From NCBI GenBank assembly GCA_017416485.1, contig JAFQCH010000016.1:248001-312000 (forward strand): a DNA stretch of 64,000 nucleotides, in the 5' to 3' direction. Made by a program: the position numbers and the translations under genes. Source of the DNA: Clostridia bacterium (lineage in GTDB: Bacteria > Bacillota > Clostridia > Oscillospirales > Acutalibacteraceae). This document shows positions 55,572-63,605 of this stretch, one piece after another (position 1 is the first letter of the stretch; each line of letters opens with the position of its first letter). Under the pieces are notes generated by a model. That model was given only the letters and a program-made list of their open reading frames with translations, was not told where the DNA came from and searched no databases.

Positions 55572-56771
55572 GTGAAACTTATTACCCGAAATCAATATTT
55601 GGAAAAACTTATCAATGTAATCGGAACGCCGGATATCAAAGTTATTACAGGTGTTCGCCGCAGCGGAAAATCCAAGCTGCTTGAAGCATTCAGGGATTAT
55701 GTTGAACAGAATGTCCCCGACCACAATATCATTCAGATCAACTTCAATTTGCCGGAGTATGACCATTTGCTTGCATACAGACCTTTGTATGATTATATCA
55801 ATTCGCAGTATATTGCAGGCAAAGAGAATTTTGTTTTGATTGATGAAGTCCAGATGTGTGCCGACTTTGAAAAAGCAATCAACGGATTGCACGCATCCGA
55901 AAAGTTTGATATTTATATCACCGGTTCAAACGCATTCCTGTTGAGTTCCGACCTTGCTACGCTGTTTACGGGAAGAACATTTGAAATCAAAGTGTTTCCG
56001 TTTTCATTCAGCGAATATATGCAGTATTTCGGCTATAGCGACAAATATGCAGCAGTGGATCAATATGTGCTTGAGGGTGGCATGGCAGGCTCTTATCTTT
56101 ATAAGGACAGAGAATCGAAGTATGATTACCTCGCTGATGTTTTCAATACGTTAATAGTGCGTGACATCCGTAAAAAATATAAAATCCGCAATATGCAGTT
56201 AATGGACAGACTTGTGGATTTCCTGATGGATAATATCTCCAATCTGACCTCTGCAAGAAGTATCACAAACGCATTCAGCAGTACAAAAGAAAAGGTGAAT
56301 CATATTACCGTCAGCACCTATATGCAGTATCTGTGCAATGCATTTGCATTCTACAAAATCCGCAGATACGACATCAAGGGTAAAAAGTATCTTACAACCA
56401 ATGACAAGTATTATCTGAGTGACCATACATTCCGTTATGCCAAGCTCGGCACAAAAAACATGGACTACGGCAGAATTCTTGAAAATGTGGTTGCAATTGA
56501 GCTGCTTCGCCGTGGCTATGAGGTCTATGTCGGTGTGCTTTACAAGAAAGAAATTGACTTTGTTGCCATCAAACGAAATGAAAAGATTTATATACAGGTT
56601 TCGGATAATATCAGCGATGAAAAGACATTTGAGCGAGAGGTTTCGCCATTGCTTCAAATCAAGGATGCCTATCCTAAAATTGTGATTGCCCGAACCCGCC
56701 ACGATGAGTACCAGTATGAGGGAGTCAGAATTGTCGATATTGCGGATTGGTTGCTTGGTTTCCAAAAATAA
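55572..56771 (+). CDS. AAA-family ATPase with DUF4143 domain
   Basis: A 399-residue protein with a P-loop ATPase part (AAA_14; Walker A TGVRRSGKSKLLE, Walker B FVLIDEVQM, TGSNAFLLSSDLATLFTGR) and a C-terminal DUF4143 part (about 200-395), with KEIDFVAIKRNEKIYIQVS resembling a PD-(D/E)XK core. The function of this widespread family is not known. GTG at 55572 fits the GAGAGGTG site; ATG at 55566 is the alternative. It is AT-richer than the genes on its left and is followed by two small-domain genes. It is often found in accessory regions, and horizontal gain is plausible. Confidence 0.85.
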   Translation: MKLITRNQYLEKLINVIGTPDIKVITGVRRSGKSKLLEAFRDYVEQNVPDHNIIQINFNLPEYDHLLAYRPLYDYINSQYIAGKENFVLIDEVQMCADFEKAINGLHASEKFDIYITGSNAFLLSSDLATLFTGRTFEIKVFPFSFSEYMQYFGYSDKYAAVDQYVLEGGMAGSYLYKDRESKYDYLADVFNTLIVRDIRKKYKIRNMQLMDRLVDFLMDNISNLTSARSITNAFSSTKEKVNHITVSTYMQYLCNAFAFYKIRRYDIKGKKYLTTNDKYYLSDHTFRYAKLGTKNMDYGRILENVVAIELLRRGYEVYVGVLYKKEIDFVAIKRNEKIYIQVSDNISDEKTFEREVSPLLQIKDAYPKIVIARTRHDEYQYEGVRIVDIADWLLGFQK

Positions 56772-56830
56772 TTAAATTGCAATTTTGAAAATTGATCGAT
56801 GACTAAAAATACATGGAGAGGAGAAAAAGA

Positions 56831-57076
56831 ATGTCAAATGATAAGAAAAGTATCCAATACAACGGAAACACAATATACTATTTCATAAAAAATATCGAAT
56901 GGAAAGAAATTCGTGGCAAAGAAATGGCAAGAGCCCTCATGGTCATTTGTGATGAAAATGATAATCAAAATGATTTTTTTGCCATTTATGATGAAAGATA
57001 TAAAGTTATGTACGCGATGCCTGATGATGCAACAAGATGGTACGAAAAGTATCTAAGTGAGAAAGAAAAGAAATAA
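56831..57076 (+). CDS. Small protein of unknown function
   Basis: An 81-residue acidic/basic mixed protein without signal peptide or membrane segment. It has a beta-prone core (IQYNGNTIYYFIKNIEWKEI) and a Tyr-rich middle with a charged C-terminal helix (RWYEKYLSEKEKK). No family recognised. AGGAG precedes the ATG at 56831; an ATG at 56813 is an alternative. It lies 13 bp before the zinc-ribbon gene and was probably acquired with it, since both share the low GC content of this stretch. Confidence 0.6.
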   Translation: MSNDKKSIQYNGNTIYYFIKNIEWKEIRGKEMARALMVICDENDNQNDFFAIYDERYKVMYAMPDDATRWYEKYLSEKEKK

Positions 57077-57089
57077 AGGAGAGCAACCC

Positions 57090-58526
57090 ATGGCACTAAT
57101 AAAATGCTCAGAATGTGGAAAAGACATTTCAGATAAAGCAGCTACTTGTCCTCATTGCGGATGTCCTTTATTAAATGCAGAATATTCCCAGAAGCATAAA
57201 AAGAAAAATGGTGTGGATGCAAAAAGAACAAAGATATTTCTTTCGGCAGCTTTTATTGTCGGAGTTATAATTGTATTTGCAATTTTAATACTAACTCATA
57301 CAATTTGTTTGAAGCATAGTTATTCTGATGCATCTGTACTTAAGCCACAGACCTGCTATCATTGTGGCAAAACACAGGGACAACCTAAGTCCCTAATGAA
57401 AATTCAATTTCCAATGCAAGGCGTAGGCTCATTATTGCCAATGCCCAGTTCAAATATGGGTGAAATAAAATGGGATGATGACAATAGCTTTAGTGCGTAT
57501 GTTGGTAATATGACAGAATACGATTTTGATTTATATGTTCAGATGTGTGCAGAAAACGGATTTGACATTGATTACCAAAAAGGCGAAGATTACTATTATG
57601 CTGATGATGTTAATGGCAATAATCTCAACATATGGTACAAGGGCAATAATATTATTGAGATACAAATAGTGGCAACATATGAGGATGAAATAGATGCCGT
57701 ACGCACTTCTGAAAATGAAACTGAATCAGCCTCAAATAAAGAACCAGAATCCAGTCCCTCAACATCTCCTAATGAAACAACGGAAAAAGAATCCATCAAT
57801 TTGGCGGAAGCTCGAATCATCTTTGAAAATGTATTTGAAGAATATAATACCTTAATTGACGATTTTTCTGGATTGCTCGATTATTGTAATGAAAATACTT
57901 TCACTTCGATTGAAGAAATTGATGAGTACGAAAATCAATGGATTGCATTATCTAACGATGCATATCAATTAGCCAATATGCTTTTAGTGAAAATACCACC
58001 TAAAGAAGTAGAAGTCGAATGGGCTGGGTTTGCAGAACGGTTAATGAAGATAGGAAGTATCCTTTTTATGAATGCTACCTTGGATGCGAATCTTGACGGA
58101 TATTATGATGCTGCTGAAATGGAAGAAGTGATCATTGGAGCGCGTGACGAGTTTGTAGTTGTGAGCGAAGAAATTGTTAATATTGCAGAGAAATTTAATA
58201 GCATTACACAAGGCGAAGCTATAACTATAACTGACAACACCACATCTACCAACAGTAAAAAGTGCGAGGAATGCGGAAAAACTGCTACCAAAGCTGTAAA
58301 TCTCTTTGGTCAAACAGAATACTATTGTATAACTCACTACAATGAAATTATGGATATCATTGATATGATGGAATCCGATGTTGGTCAAGGCAGTGCAAGC
58401 AAGCATACCTGCGAAGAATGCAGTAACGAAGGAACCCACTCAATTATTGGTTTTTCAGGAAAAACAGAATATTACTGTACCAAACACTATAATGAACTGA
58501 AAGAAATGCTTGAGATTTTCGGATAA
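57090..58526 (+). CDS. Zinc-ribbon membrane protein with DUF6591-like domain
   Basis: A 478-residue protein. Order: an N-terminal zinc ribbon (Cys6, Cys9, Cys20, Cys23 in CSECG...CPHCG), one membrane helix (about 45-70), a second CYHCGK pair, a domain with the pattern of DUF6591 (about 105-205, LPMPSSNMGEIKWDDD), an acidic Ser/Thr linker, a helical region (about 245-375) and two repeated C-terminal motifs (Cys392 and Cys441 starts) of form CxxC-x17-YYCxxHYNE. The repeats likely bind zinc. AAAGGAG precedes the ATG. Strongly AT-rich, unlike most of the window. Function unknown. Confidence 0.72.
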   Translation: MALIKCSECGKDISDKAATCPHCGCPLLNAEYSQKHKKKNGVDAKRTKIFLSAAFIVGVIIVFAILILTHTICLKHSYSDASVLKPQTCYHCGKTQGQPKSLMKIQFPMQGVGSLLPMPSSNMGEIKWDDDNSFSAYVGNMTEYDFDLYVQMCAENGFDIDYQKGEDYYYADDVNGNNLNIWYKGNNIIEIQIVATYEDEIDAVRTSENETESASNKEPESSPSTSPNETTEKESINLAEARIIFENVFEEYNTLIDDFSGLLDYCNENTFTSIEEIDEYENQWIALSNDAYQLANMLLVKIPPKEVEVEWAGFAERLMKIGSILFMNATLDANLDGYYDAAEMEEVIIGARDEFVVVSEEIVNIAEKFNSITQGEAITITDNTTSTNSKKCEECGKTATKAVNLFGQTEYYCITHYNEIMDIIDMMESDVGQGSASKHTCEECSNEGTHSIIGFSGKTEYYCTKHYNELKEMLEIFG

Positions 58527-58537
58527 AAGGAGCAGGA

Positions 58538-58678
58538 ATGTATTGCAATACCGCGGCTACCTTTCCGTCTTGCGCCTCCCATAATGTCAATTATATAAAC
58601 AATCAGAGCCAAGTGCAGAAAAGACTGTACTTGGCTCTGTATTATTTCTGTAGTGAAAAGGGGGATTTCTTTTCTTAA
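58538..58678 (+). CDS. Possible 46-residue peptide
   Basis: An ATG at 58538 is preceded by AAAGGAG with a 5-base gap, a very strong ribosome site directly after the zinc-ribbon gene. The frame is open for 46 codons to TAA at 58676 and encodes a Cys-containing (four Cys), Asn/Gln-rich, weakly hydrophobic peptide starting MYCNTAATFPSC. Against it, the frame crosses the terminator hairpin at 58604-58639 and the end of the next gene, so it may be accidental. Confidence 0.3.
   Translation: MYCNTAATFPSCASHNVNYINNQSQVQKRLYLALYYFCSEKGDFFS
58604..58639. terminator. Hairpin terminator between the zinc-ribbon and ABC genes
   Basis: CAGAGCCAAGTGCAG (58604-58618) pairs with CTGTACTTGGCTCTG (58625-58639), 15 bp with one G-T pair and a 6-base loop. 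The T tail is weak on the plus strand. It lies between converging genes and may serve both. Confidence 0.7.
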
Positions 58679-60477
58679 TTCTGCTCTTTGTATTTGTCTG
58701 CCTGCAGGTTGAACATATAGGCATATTTGCCGTTCTTTTGCATGAGTTCATCGTGCGAGCCGCTTTCGACGATTTCGCCGTTTTCAAGCATATAAATACA
58801 GTCTGCCATGACAGTGGTAGAAAGTCGGTGCGAGATGAAGATAACGGTTTTGTTTTCGGCGGCTTTGGTCATTGCCTGATTGAGTGTGTATTCGGCAACG
58901 GGGTCAAGGTTTGCACTCGGCTCGTCGAGTACGGCAAAGGGGCAATCTTTGTAGAACGCACGGGCAATGGCGACTTTTTGTGCTTCACCGCCCGACAGCG
59001 AAAGTCCGCTTTCGTCAAATTCGCGAAGCAAAATAGTGTCCGTGTCTTCGGGTAGGTCTTTTTGGAAATTGCCGCTTGCAAGTGCTTTTTTCACCTTTTC
59101 CGTCTCGGGGTGGCCATTCATGGCAACATTTTCGCCGACCGTTGCACCGAACAGTGAAAAATCCTGAAATACGGCGGCAAAATTGCGGTGGTAGGTCGGA
59201 ATATCCCATTCGCGGATGTCAACGCCGTCCACAGTGATTCTGCCTTCGGTCACGTCATACAGACGAAGAAGCAGGTTTGTAAGCGTGGTCTTGCCTGCGC
59301 CGTTGTAGCCGACCAATGCAATTTTCTGATAAGGCTTGATTTCGAGATTGATGTTTTTGAGCACCGCTTTGTCCGTACCGGGATAGGTGAAGGACACATT
59401 CTCAAAACGGATGGTGACGGGCTTTTCGTGAACGGTCTTGTTGTTGCCGCCGATGATTTTTTCTTCGGCATTCATAAAGCGTTTGAATTTTTCAACATAC
59501 AATCCGTTTTCGCGGAAGCTGATGGCAAACCAGCTTGTGATGGCAAAGACACTGTTGCTGATGGCGGTGGCTCCGTTGAAAGTGGCGGCAAAGTCACCCA
59601 TTGAAATTTCCTTTGTCACAATGGCTTTGTAGCCCATAAACAGGGTGATGCCGAGATAAATGAGCAGTGTCAGCGGCATGGATTCCTGGCAGAAATAGAG
59701 TTTCCATTGCTTTGCAAGATAAGGCGAAATGGTGGCAATTCGGTCATGGATGTTCTGTTGATATCTGCGCTCAATCATCGCGCCTGCACGGCTGAGTCGC
59801 AGCTCTTTTGCGTAATCCTGCAAATAGAACACACGGCTGAAATATAAGTTTTTGCGGTCATAGGGGGTCATGGCTTCAGTGCGTTGCACGTTGACCTTTG
59901 CAATCAGACGACCCACGGGCACCATAAACGCCACGCACAAAAATACGAACACAAGGCACATCGGGTCGATGGTGACAATGACTGTGCCGATGGTCAGAAC
60001 CGAAACAATGTTTGTTAAAATATCCTGTGTGTTTGACAGCACCTGCTGTGCGCGCTCGCTCATGGAAGTCATGGCAAGCACAAGGTCATTGTAATAGGCG
60101 GGATTATCATAGGCTTCGTAGTCCATTTTTGCCGCTTTTTCATAGATAACGGAATACATCTTAAAATAGAGCTTTTCGCGTTCTTTCGGCAAATAAATTT
60201 CATAAAAAACGGTGTTCAACAGGTTGCCGATGATAATGAACACCGCAAAAGCCACACACGCGACAGCTGCTCTGTAAAGATCAACACCCGAAGTCACAAC
60301 ATCAATGATGTATTTAAGCAGAACAACATTCGTCAGAATCCACGGAATGTTGGCAACCACATCAAACACAAGGTAACCGATGAGGTAAAACGGGGTGTGT
60401 TTGCAGATGAAGCCGAGCATGAACAGATAGTTGCGCAGGCTGTTTGATTTTTCTTTTGTCTTTTTTTGCTTACTCAT
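58675..60477 (-). CDS. ABC exporter, fused TMD-NBD, subunit 2
   Basis: A 600-residue half-transporter. The N-terminal ABC_membrane domain (about 1-330) has six helices; the C-terminal ATPase has Walker A VGYNGAGKTTL, signature SLSGGEAQKVAIARAF, Walker B FAVLDEPSANLDP with the catalytic Glu, and H-loop ISHRLSTT. It pairs with the other half-transporter encoded just before it, with an 8-base overlap. Such exporter pairs move lipids, peptides or drugs out of the cell; no peptidase (C39) domain is present. Substrate unknown. Confidence 0.93.
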   Translation of the reverse strand: MSKQKKTKEKSNSLRNYLFMLGFICKHTPFYLIGYLVFDVVANIPWILTNVVLLKYIIDVVTSGVDLYRAAVACVAFAVFIIIGNLLNTVFYEIYLPKEREKLYFKMYSVIYEKAAKMDYEAYDNPAYYNDLVLAMTSMSERAQQVLSNTQDILTNIVSVLTIGTVIVTIDPMCLVFVFLCVAFMVPVGRLIAKVNVQRTEAMTPYDRKNLYFSRVFYLQDYAKELRLSRAGAMIERRYQQNIHDRIATISPYLAKQWKLYFCQESMPLTLLIYLGITLFMGYKAIVTKEISMGDFAATFNGATAISNSVFAITSWFAISFRENGLYVEKFKRFMNAEEKIIGGNNKTVHEKPVTIRFENVSFTYPGTDKAVLKNINLEIKPYQKIALVGYNGAGKTTLTNLLLRLYDVTEGRITVDGVDIREWDIPTYHRNFAAVFQDFSLFGATVGENVAMNGHPETEKVKKALASGNFQKDLPEDTDTILLREFDESGLSLSGGEAQKVAIARAFYKDCPFAVLDEPSANLDPVAEYTLNQAMTKAAENKTVIFISHRLSTTVMADCIYMLENGEIVESGSHDELMQKNGKYAYMFNLQADKYKEQN

Positions 60478-62293
60478 AAACAGCCTCCTCCTTGTAACCC
60501 GATGCCTGCAGGGTGAACATTTCGCAATATTCTCCGTTTGCCTGCATCAGTTCTTCATGTGTGCCCGATTCAATCAGTTTGCCGCCTGCAAAAACAAGAA
60601 TCTTGTCCGAACGGGTGGCACTCGAAAGGCGGTGCGAAATATAAAGCACGGTCTTACCTTTGGTGCCTTCCATCAGGCTGTCATACATACGGCTTTCTGC
60701 AACGGGGTCGAGTGCCGAGGACGGTTCGTCCAACACGGCAATGTCAAAATCCCTTGCAAACAGACGTGAAATCGACACTTTCTGCGCCTGACCGCCCGAA
60801 AGCAGGGCACCTTCATCGTCAAATTCGCGGGTGAGAATGGTGTTTTCTTTCTGCGGTAATGTGTCAATTTTATCGTACACACCACCCATTTCAAGGGCTT
60901 TTCTGGCAAGGGCTGCGTTTTCTTCGGTTACTTCTTCGGTCAGAACATTTTCGGCAACCGTCATGGCAAAAATGCGGTAATCCTGGAAAACGCTTGCAAA
61001 TTTTTCGCGGTATTTCAGCAGGTCATATTCTTTGATGTTCACACCGTTGTACAGAATCTCGCCTTCGGTCACATCGTAAAGACGCATGATGAGCTTGGAA
61101 AGGGTGGTCTTGCCTGCACCGTTGTGGCCGACCACGGCAACGGTCTCACCCTTGTTGACGGTGAATGAAATATTTTCAAGGGTGTAGTCGTCCTTTTCCT
61201 TGTAACGGAAAGAAACATTCTTGAATTCAAGACTTTGGAAGTCTTCGGGAATGCGTTCCCCGCCTTTGATTTTTGGCTCATATTCCAAAAATTCACGCAT
61301 ATTCTGCACCCACAGGCAGTGCTTTTGCTGCATGGCAAAATAGTGCGCAAGGTGGTTGAGCTTGTTTCTTGCCGTGGTGATAGCGGAAATGAGTACGGAA
61401 AACTCCGCAATGGGCAAATTCTGCAAGACGATCAGTCTGTAACAGCCGTAGCCGAAGCCGCCTGCAACGGGAACAATTTCTCCGAAGAAGTCAGACACGA
61501 TTTCCAATAAAGCAACCCGCCAGCCGTATTCTTTGATCACGCCGATATTTTTGTCGATAGCAGACTGAAATCTGCGTTTGACGACGGTGAAAATGTCTGT
61601 TGTTTTGATTTCCTTTGCAAAGTCTTTCAGCAGAATGGTACGGCGGATGTAATCTTTCTGCCGTTCATAAGGGGTCATTGCCTTGTCTTTTTCCAATTCC
61701 ACTTCGTTTTTCTTCACGCGAAGTGCAATCACGATGACGGGACAAAGAATAAAGACGAGCAAAAACGGGTCAATGGAAATCAGGTAATTGACAAGCAGCA
61801 CAAAACTGACCAACGAGCCGATGGTCCAAGCCGAGCCTTCGATGATGCGTTTGAAACCACCCTTGTCCACGACCCAGGTGGCACGGTTGTATTTGTCAAA
61901 GAAATCGGGGTCTTCGTAACAGCCGAGTTCCACTTCCTGTGCTTTTTTGAAAATGAGGTTGTTGAGATAACTTTCGCACTTGATTTCAAATTTGATTCTT
62001 ACGGTGTAAACATCAATATAGGCGAGCAGATCTATGAGCAGTTTGCCGACGACAATAAGAATCATCCTGATTGCAAATTCTTTGAACGTTCCGTTGCCTT
62101 CGATGATCGACAGTGCCGTTTCAAGGAACATAACATTGATGACCACCGAATAATACACATTTTCCGAGATATACGCAAGATAAATAATCAACAGCGAAAA
62201 CGGTGCACATTTGAATGCACTGCCGAGCATAAAAGCAGTGTTTTTCAGAATATGCGCTTTCTGTTTTTCCTTTTTCTTTTTATTCTTTATCAT
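60470..62293 (-). CDS. ABC exporter, fused TMD-NBD, subunit 1
   Basis: A 607-residue half-transporter. It has a basic N-terminus (MIKNKKKKEKQK), six membrane helices, and an ATPase with Walker A VGHNGAGKTTL, signature LLSGGQAQKVSISRLF, Walker B IAVLDEPSSALDP and H-loop ISHRLSSA. Both catalytic sites of the pair look intact, so a symmetric-type heterodimer is likely. The ATG at 62293 was chosen from its Lys-rich start; an upstream in-frame ATG at 62410 would start beyond the promoter. Transcribed with the next gene from the promoter at 62329-62357. Confidence 0.92.
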   Translation of the reverse strand: MIKNKKKKEKQKAHILKNTAFMLGSAFKCAPFSLLIIYLAYISENVYYSVVINVMFLETALSIIEGNGTFKEFAIRMILIVVGKLLIDLLAYIDVYTVRIKFEIKCESYLNNLIFKKAQEVELGCYEDPDFFDKYNRATWVVDKGGFKRIIEGSAWTIGSLVSFVLLVNYLISIDPFLLVFILCPVIVIALRVKKNEVELEKDKAMTPYERQKDYIRRTILLKDFAKEIKTTDIFTVVKRRFQSAIDKNIGVIKEYGWRVALLEIVSDFFGEIVPVAGGFGYGCYRLIVLQNLPIAEFSVLISAITTARNKLNHLAHYFAMQQKHCLWVQNMREFLEYEPKIKGGERIPEDFQSLEFKNVSFRYKEKDDYTLENISFTVNKGETVAVVGHNGAGKTTLSKLIMRLYDVTEGEILYNGVNIKEYDLLKYREKFASVFQDYRIFAMTVAENVLTEEVTEENAALARKALEMGGVYDKIDTLPQKENTILTREFDDEGALLSGGQAQKVSISRLFARDFDIAVLDEPSSALDPVAESRMYDSLMEGTKGKTVLYISHRLSSATRSDKILVFAGGKLIESGTHEELMQANGEYCEMFTLQASGYKEEAVYE

Positions 62294-62328
62294 TTTTACA
62301 ATACTCCGTCTGTTATTTCCAAAGAAAG

Positions 62329-62357
62329 AGTATACAGGAAAATAATATATCTTGCAA
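62329..62357 (-). promoter_or_regulatory. Promoter of the ABC exporter pair
   Basis: On the minus strand TTGCAA (62357-62352) and TATACT (62334-62329) are 17 bases apart, 36 bases before the start codon at 62293. Confidence 0.6.
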
Positions 62358-62392
62358 GAGTGGATTTTGCATAATTTCACAACGGTATTGCG

Positions 62393-62421
62393 TTTACTTT
62401 TTGTCCGCATTGTGTTACAAT
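62393..62421 (+). promoter_or_regulatory. Promoter of the radical SAM gene
   Basis: TTTACT (62393-62398) and TACAAT (62416-62421) are 17 bases apart, 33 bases before the ATG at 62455. Confidence 0.55.
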
Positions 62422-62454
62422 AAAAAACAATAAACGAAAAGGTGATTGTTATTT

Positions 62455-63291
62455 ATGCCGAATAAAGCCTTTCTTGAAATCACAAATGTCTGTAACCTGT
62501 CCTGCTCGTTCTGCCACGGTACGAAAAGGGAAGGGCGTTTTATGACAAAAGAGGAATTTACCCTTGCCGCAACAAGATTACGCCCCTTTGCGGATTATCT
62601 GTATTATCATTTGCTCGGCGAGCCGCTGTTGCATCCGCAATTAGGGGAATTTCTTGCCGTTGCCGCTGACCTCGGTTTTCAGTCCATGCTGACAACCAAC
62701 GGTACACTGCTTGCCGAAAAAGGAGAAATTCTGTTGCAGGCAAAGTCCTTGCGAAAGGTGAGTATTTCTCTGCACTGCTACGAAGCCAATAGCCTCGGCA
62801 TTTCGTTGGATGATTATCTTAACCAATGTTTTTCATTCTGCAAAGCATTTTCCGATCAGGGCAAAATCGCCGTTATGCGATTGTGGAACAACGGCGGTGC
62901 AGACAGTCTGAATGATTATATTCTTGATAAAATGCACACTGCCTTCGGCGGTGAATGGAAGCAACTGCATTCGGGGTTTCAACTTAAAGACAAGGCTTTT
63001 CTGGAATGGGGCGATCTGTTTGAATGGCCCGACATGGATGCACCTGATTACGGTGCAAATCATTCCTGCTACGGGCTTCGCGATCAGGTCGGTGTGCTGT
63101 GCGACGGCACGGTCGTACCGTGCTGTCTGGATGCGGAAGGGGATATCAATTTAGGCAATATCTTTGAATCGGATATTAAAACCATTCTCAACAGTTCCCG
63201 TGCCAAAGCCCTCAAGCAATCCTTTGAACAACGTAACATCACCGAACCGCTTTGCCGCCGATGCGGTTACGCGAGTATAAAACGCAGATAA
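62455..63291 (+). CDS. Radical SAM protein with SPASM-like C-terminus
   Basis: A 278-residue protein. The radical SAM cluster motif is CNLSCSFC (three Cys, CX3CX2C, near residue 13), followed by YYHLLGEPLLHPQ and LTTNGTLL. The C-terminal part has CYGL..., VPCCLDAEGDINLGN and PLCRRCG, the Cys pattern of a SPASM domain that holds extra Fe-S clusters. Many SPASM proteins modify ribosomally made peptides or mature enzymes. The ATG at 62455 has AAAGGTG upstream; a TTG at 62446 is less likely. It is divergent from an exporter pair, but no precursor peptide gene was found nearby. Confidence 0.85.
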   Translation: MPNKAFLEITNVCNLSCSFCHGTKREGRFMTKEEFTLAATRLRPFADYLYYHLLGEPLLHPQLGEFLAVAADLGFQSMLTTNGTLLAEKGEILLQAKSLRKVSISLHCYEANSLGISLDDYLNQCFSFCKAFSDQGKIAVMRLWNNGGADSLNDYILDKMHTAFGGEWKQLHSGFQLKDKAFLEWGDLFEWPDMDAPDYGANHSCYGLRDQVGVLCDGTVVPCCLDAEGDINLGNIFESDIKTILNSSRAKALKQSFEQRNITEPLCRRCGYASIKRR

Positions 63292-63332
63292 AAGAATGAT
63301 ATAGCTTAAGAGAATCTCTATATGGAATATAA

Positions 63333-63380
63333 ATAAGAAACCTTTCAATTTTTGGCCTGAAAGGTTTCTTATATTTTTTT
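63333..63380 (+). terminator. Terminator of the radical SAM gene
   Basis: ATAAGAAACCTTTCA (63333-63347) pairs perfectly with TGAAAGGTTTCTTAT (63358-63372), 15 bp, then an A and a run of T residues to 63380. The rest of 63381-63572 is very AT-rich and shows nothing I can recognise. Confidence 0.92.
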
Positions 63381-63572
63381 TGATCAAAACACATTGATTT
63401 TAAATATAATATCTTGTGAACATCATTTTAAATATGAAAATATATTGGTTATATCTACAAATATTTTAAATGAAATTTGTTTAAAATGTAGAAAAATGTA
63501 TTCTTTATGAAAAAGGTGTTACAATTTAAACTTTTTGCGATTTATTAATTAAGTAAAATATTTTTATACAGT

Positions 63573-63590
63573 TAAAAATAGCTATTTTTA
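63573..63590. repeat. Perfect 18-bp palindrome before the last gene
   Basis: TAAAAATAGCTATTTTTA is perfectly symmetric and lies 15 bases before the ATG at 63606, close to the ribosome site. It could be an operator, for example for an AT-binding regulator, or a small hairpin that covers the ribosome site. Confidence 0.6.
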
Positions 63591-63605
63591 GTGAGGTTTG
63601 TAACA

